A stretch of 11,238 bases of DNA from an uncultured bacterium (lineage in GTDB: Bacteria; Bacillota; Clostridia; Christensenellales; Pumilibacteraceae): NCBI GenBank assembly GCA_949747725.1, contig CATKFJ010000256.1, positions 1 to 11,238 on the forward strand, written 5' to 3'. The notes beneath the pieces are model-generated. The model did no database searches and was not told the origin of the DNA. It worked only from the letters and a program-made list of their open reading frames with translations. Made by a program: the position numbers and the translations under genes. Below are positions 7,567-11,238 of this stretch, piece by piece; position 1 is the stretch's first letter; every line of letters begins with the position of its first letter.

Positions 7567-9522
7567 ATGCTTGCTTTCAATAAAAACACATTTCAAATAA
7601 CGGATATGCGAGACCCTGCGGATAAGGTATTTACCCGTGGGGTCATGCGCGTGTGTTATACGCTCGATACCGACGATATAACAAAAGGCGAAAAGCCGAA
7701 TTTCACGCCGTACAATGATAGAATAGGCGAGTTTGACGGCGAGCTGAAAAATGCGCAAACATGCGCCGCTCTCGACGTTAAAGCATACGCCGACGGGATA
7801 GAATTTACTTTGAAAAGCGACGCGCAAAACATATCCGAGTTCGGCATAGACCTGCCGTTTAACTTTATGGGTAAACGTGACGGCGGCGGTTGGCGCAATC
7901 AGTTCATGCTCAATTCGCCGTACATTTCGCCGAACAGGGAGATATTGTATTTTTATCTCGCAAGACCTAACGGCAATAATATCGTCATAGCCGCAAAGAA
8001 CGCGTCGGGGTTCAAGATAGACTATTCGCCGTACTGCTATGCGCATTTTATAACGGGCATAAAGATATTCGCCGATTTTGATAAAGCGTACGGTATGCCG
8101 CGCAAGGATAACGCGGTCACCTTTGCCGTACTGCCCGTAAAGGACTTCGACGATTGCTTGAATAAACTTTCGCGTTATTACGGATTGCCGTTTGTCGCGT
8201 GCGATATTAACGGCGGCGAAGTCGGGAGCAAAATAAACGTTAAGATTTACGGTAAGTGCGATAACATAAAATCGGGCGAGTACGTTATATCCCGTGAGGG
8301 CGATAACAAGATAACGCCTGTGATTAACGGCAAGTCGGGTGCGACGGCTACGGTGTACGGATACAAATCGTTAAAAGATTTATACTTTAAGTCTATGTCC
8401 GCAGTAGATATGAAAGATATCGAGGTCACCGACAAAAACCTTTGCGAACATCAATGTTGGGCGACGGCTATGTCGAGATTTCTTTTGCGGTACAAAAGCG
8501 AACTCGACAATAAAACGATTATCAAGTACGAAACGCTGCTCAAAGATTTGCTCGACGTAATAACCGAAACGGACGAGAGTAAAGCCGTGCCGAGACTCAC
8601 TATATTAAAGCAACCGCACGAAAACTTACCCGCATACAACGTGTACAAGTCTACGCGCGTGCAAGAAGGCTTTTTCGGCGTTACGCTTCTTTTGGATGCG
8701 TACAGGTATTTCGGAGATAACAAGTATCTCGATTATGCGATAGGCGCGCTCGATTGCCTATTGGATAATTACCAAAACAAAAACGGCGCGATAACTCGGT
8801 ACGAGTGGGGCAGGTACAGCGACTACACCACGGTGTGCTGTCCAATGATAACCGTTGCGGACATGGCGCTGTTTATGCGCGACATTGATAAAGCCAAGTC
8901 GGATAAATACTACGACGGCGCAAAAAGAATGGCGGAGTATTTATATTCTCGCGGGCTCGTATTCCCGACGGAGGGCGCGGTGAGCGACGAAACGGAAACG
9001 GAAATGGAAGACGGGGCGATATCTTGCACGGCACGGGGATTGCTGTATTACTGCAAGAACGTCGAGCGCGTCGAAAAATATATCCGAAAAGCCAAAGAGA
9101 TATTGAATATACACGACTGTTGGGTCATGCAAACGCCCATAGCGCAGATGCGCGGTAGCACATTAAGATGGTGGGAAACGCTGTGGGAGGGCGACGCAGA
9201 CGGTCCCGCGCTTTGTTGCGGTCATGCGTGGAGCATTTGGCGTGCCGAAGCGGACTTTTTATATTACGAACTCACCGGCGACGAGAAGTATTTGATAAAA
9301 GCGAAAAACGGATTCGGTTGCAATCTTGCAAAGATACATGATAACGGCAAGAGTTACAGCATATACAGCTTTGACGAGATAACGGGCGGTGGATTTGCGA
9401 GCAAAAGCGACGCTGTGAAAATAGAGCTTGCACCTCGCTATGCACGTCAACCCGACAGCGGGCTTTCGCGATATGTATGGGTGAGACTGTGCGATACGTT
9501 CTTGAACGGAGAAACGGAATGA
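7567..9522 (+). CDS. Unrecognised cytoplasmic protein, probable carbohydrate-active enzyme with an alpha/alpha-barrel
   Basis: I do not recognise the family of this 651-residue protein. It has no signal peptide or membrane segment, so it should be cytoplasmic. Residues 1-205 are beta-rich, with Trp, Tyr and Gly-rich turns (RDGGGWRNQFML at 104-115). Residues 218-282 look like a small Ig-like beta domain. Residues 295-651 are repeated helices with loop motifs typical of six-hairpin glycosidases: EGFFGVTLLLDAYRYFGDNKYL (367-388), RYEWGRYSDYTTVCCP (411-426), STLRWWETLWEGD (531-543) and CCGHAWSIWRAEADFLYYELTGDEKYL (550-576). Many acidic and aromatic residues in these loops would suit a sugar-binding cleft. 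The protein is Cys-rich, with two Cys-Cys pairs (424/425 and 550/551). The start lies 15 nt after the ATPase stop in the same frame and lacks a clear ribosome binding site. The 3' end overlaps the flavoenzyme gene. A cytoplasmic glycosidase or lyase acting on the imported sugar is an inference. Confidence 0.85.
   Translation: MLAFNKNTFQITDMRDPADKVFTRGVMRVCYTLDTDDITKGEKPNFTPYNDRIGEFDGELKNAQTCAALDVKAYADGIEFTLKSDAQNISEFGIDLPFNFMGKRDGGGWRNQFMLNSPYISPNREILYFYLARPNGNNIVIAAKNASGFKIDYSPYCYAHFITGIKIFADFDKAYGMPRKDNAVTFAVLPVKDFDDCLNKLSRYYGLPFVACDINGGEVGSKINVKIYGKCDNIKSGEYVISREGDNKITPVINGKSGATATVYGYKSLKDLYFKSMSAVDMKDIEVTDKNLCEHQCWATAMSRFLLRYKSELDNKTIIKYETLLKDLLDVITETDESKAVPRLTILKQPHENLPAYNVYKSTRVQEGFFGVTLLLDAYRYFGDNKYLDYAIGALDCLLDNYQNKNGAITRYEWGRYSDYTTVCCPMITVADMALFMRDIDKAKSDKYYDGAKRMAEYLYSRGLVFPTEGAVSDETETEMEDGAISCTARGLLYYCKNVERVEKYIRKAKEILNIHDCWVMQTPIAQMRGSTLRWWETLWEGDADGPALCCGHAWSIWRAEADFLYYELTGDEKYLIKAKNGFGCNLAKIHDNGKSYSIYSFDEITGGGFASKSDAVKIELAPRYARQPDSGLSRYVWVRLCDTFLNGETE
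9508..9511 (+). promoter_or_regulatory. Ribosome binding site of the flavoenzyme gene
   Basis: GGAG lies 7 nt before the ATG at 9519, within the end of the preceding gene. Together with the ATGA stop/start overlap it fixes the start of the last gene. Confidence 0.65.
9519..9522 (+). other. ATGA start/stop overlap coupling the unknown enzyme and the flavoenzyme
   Basis: The start codon ATG (9519-9521) shares two bases with the TGA stop (9520-9522) of the preceding gene. This is a classic translational coupling junction and suggests that the two proteins are needed together. Confidence 0.85.
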
Positions 9523-11238
9523 ATATAGAAAAGCATTACGATATCGTTGTAGTCGGCGGCGGAATATCGGGGATCTGCGCGGCGATCGCCGCGGCGCAAC
9601 ACGGCGCAAAAACCGCGCTCGTGCAAGATCGTCCCGTACTCGGCGGCAATGCGTCGAGCGAAATCAGAATGCATATTTGCGGAGCGGATATACATGCCAA
9701 TAAACCGAATGCGCGCGAAACGGGAATAATTGAGGAACTATTGCTGTCTAACAGGTCTGTCAATCCGCAACATTCTTTCAGTGTGCAGGACTATGTTTTC
9801 GAGAGCATAGTAAGAGCCGAAAAAAATATCGACTTATATTTGAATACGCGTGCTCTCGAAACGAAGACCGAATCGGATCGAATCGTATACGTCGACGCGG
9901 TGCAGACTACGACCGAGAAAAAATTTAGATTGTACGGGAAGTTTTTTGCCGACGATACCGGGGACGGCTTTTTGGGATATATTTCGGGTGCGCAATATAT
10001 GTACGGCAGAGAAAGCAAAGCCGAGTTCGGCGAGCCGCACGCGCCCGACGCCCGCGACAGTAAGCTTATGGGCAATTCGCTTATGTTTACCGCAAAGGAC
10101 ATGGGCGAGCCTACTCCATTTGTAAAGCCGCAGTGGGCGTATGCTTATACGGAGAGCGATCTGGCGCACCGCGATCACCGTGATTTTGCTTCGGGGTATT
10201 GGTGGATAGAAGCAGCCTCGTCGGATACGATCGCCGACGGCGAGAATATACGCGAAGAACTCGTAAAAATGCTGTTCGGAGTGTGGGATCATATCAAAAA
10301 CGGCGGCGATCACGGTGCGGAAAACTATGCGCTCGATTGGATAGGCGCGTTGCCGGGAAAGCGAGAGAGCAGACGGCTGAAAGGCGATTATGTTCTTACG
10401 GAAAACGATCTGACGGGTGGCAGACGGTTCTATGACGCAGTAGCTTATGGCGGTTGGGACATAGATATACACGAAAACGGTTGTATGGTCATGCTCGACA
10501 ACGCGCCCAATATGTCCTTTTCTACCGACTATGTATATCAGATACCGTATCGCTGTCTGTACTCGGTAAATATAGCCAATCTGTTTCTTGCGGGGCGTGC
10601 CATAAGCGCGTCGCACTTGGCGTTCGGCTCTACCCGCGTCATGGCGACGTGCGGCGTTATCGGGCAAGCCGTCGGCACTGCGGCGGCGCTGTGCGTACGG
10701 AAAAATATCGGACCGCGAGAACTGCTATCGCATATCGAAGAATTGCGCGAGACTCTTGCGCTTGACGATTGCTATATTCCGGGGTACGGGCTGCTTTTGA
10801 ATAACGATCTTGCGTTATCTGCAAAGCTGTCGGCGTCGAGCGAAAAACATCACGTTTCCAATCTCGTTAACGGCGAGCTGAGGAACATGGGCGACGCCGT
10901 AAATTTGTGGCAGTCCGACGGGATCTCGGATAGCGGCGAGTACGTCACGTTTAAGTGGGACGAACCTAAAATAATAAAAACCGTTATTTTACGGTTCGAT
11001 TCGGACCTGTCGAGCGAGCTCACGATAACGCTGTCGGACGGGGTAAGAAAAAGTCAGAAAATGTTTCCCGAAACTTTGATCAAGGATTACGATGTGATCT
11101 TTTACGATAAAGGCAATATCGTCGGCGAATTGCGCCACGCCGACAATATTTTAAGACTGAATAAGCTGAAAGTCGATTTCATTGCGGACGAGGTGAAGAT
11201 CGTTCTCAAAAAAACGCACGGAGCTGTCGACGCTTCTA
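9519..11238 (+). CDS. FAD-dependent oxidoreductase (FAD_oxidored type), 3' end outside the window
   Basis: The frame is open from the ATG to the right edge, giving 573 residues with no stop. Residues 7-37 form the FAD-binding Rossmann start: strand YDIVVV, the GxGxxG motif G13/G15/G18, and an acidic end of the second strand (VQD). LGGNASSEIRMHICG (41-55) and ADDTGDGFLGYISGA (144-158) match the 'GGn-sse' and 'D-TGDG-l---aGa' blocks of the FAD_oxidored family. The second FAD contact is the LFLAGRAISASHLAFGSTRVMATCG block (355-379), also typical. From about 430 a beta-rich domain (NLVNGELRN, then YVTFKWDEPKIIKTVILRFDSDL) resembles the discoidin-like tail seen on many of these proteins. No signal peptide is visible, so it should act in the cytoplasm. 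The ATGA overlap with the preceding gene implies coupled translation. Substrate and reaction cannot be read; oxidation of a sugar or glycoside hydroxyl is a guess from context. Confidence 0.9.
   Translation, partial: MNIEKHYDIVVVGGGISGICAAIAAAQHGAKTALVQDRPVLGGNASSEIRMHICGADIHANKPNARETGIIEELLLSNRSVNPQHSFSVQDYVFESIVRAEKNIDLYLNTRALETKTESDRIVYVDAVQTTTEKKFRLYGKFFADDTGDGFLGYISGAQYMYGRESKAEFGEPHAPDARDSKLMGNSLMFTAKDMGEPTPFVKPQWAYAYTESDLAHRDHRDFASGYWWIEAASSDTIADGENIREELVKMLFGVWDHIKNGGDHGAENYALDWIGALPGKRESRRLKGDYVLTENDLTGGRRFYDAVAYGGWDIDIHENGCMVMLDNAPNMSFSTDYVYQIPYRCLYSVNIANLFLAGRAISASHLAFGSTRVMATCGVIGQAVGTAAALCVRKNIGPRELLSHIEELRETLALDDCYIPGYGLLLNNDLALSAKLSASSEKHHVSNLVNGELRNMGDAVNLWQSDGISDSGEYVTFKWDEPKIIKTVILRFDSDLSSELTITLSDGVRKSQKMFPETLIKDYDVIFYDKGNIVGELRHADNILRLNKLKVDFIADEVKIVLKKTHGAVDAS

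Noticed and set aside
8836..9219. Assigning the unknown protein to GH127 because of its CC pairs
   Set aside because: The 126-residue spacing between the two pairs and the surrounding residues do not match the GH127 zinc/Cys site as I know it. The resemblance is kept only as a hint.
9834..10667. 277-codon open frame on the - strand
   Set aside because: It is antisense to the FAD oxidoreductase, which has family motifs throughout this region. The predicted product shows no recognisable features.

Overview
The window lies inside one continuous + strand gene cluster that runs off both ends. Eight coding regions fill nearly all of it. Gaps are 7-24 nt, and two junctions overlap (8 nt and 4 nt). 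No stretch over 300 nt lacks a gene, and I see no RNA gene, CRISPR array, insertion sequence, promoter or terminator. The genes look co-transcribed, with the promoter upstream and the terminator downstream of what is shown.

Organism: two lipobox signal peptides, a lipoprotein-type sugar-binding protein with a CUT1 (MalFG-type) ABC importer, purine-rich Shine-Dalgarno sites (AAGGAG, AAGGTGA) and mid-range GC suggest a Gram-positive-type bacterium. My best guess is an uncultured gut or environmental Clostridia member. This is inferred from style, not from a marker gene.

Layout: (1) 2-277, the C-terminal end of an unidentified protein, possibly another solute-binding protein. (2) 287-2341, a lipoprotein of glycoside hydrolase family 97 with the residues expected of the retaining (alpha-galactosidase-like) branch. 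(3) 2366-3796, a lipoprotein sugar-binding protein. (4, 5) 3804-4862 and 4855-5778, two CUT1 permeases with overlapping ends. (6) 5788-7551, the transporter's own ATPase of the MsmK/UgpC/MalK type, enlarged to 587 residues by two big in-frame insertions. (7) 7567-9522, an unrecognised cytoplasmic protein with a beta-rich N-terminal half and a probable alpha/alpha-barrel C-terminal half. (8) 9519 to the window end, an FAD-dependent oxidoreductase (FAD_oxidored type) with a C-terminal beta-rich domain. It is open at the right edge.

Working model (inference): the surface GH97 enzyme trims an alpha-linked glycoside outside the cell, and the binding protein and CUT1 importer take up the product. 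The two translationally coupled cytoplasmic proteins then process it, one as a candidate carbohydrate-active enzyme and one as a flavin oxidoreductase. The most unusual items are the two insertions in the ATPase and the pairing of the unknown barrel protein with the flavoenzyme.
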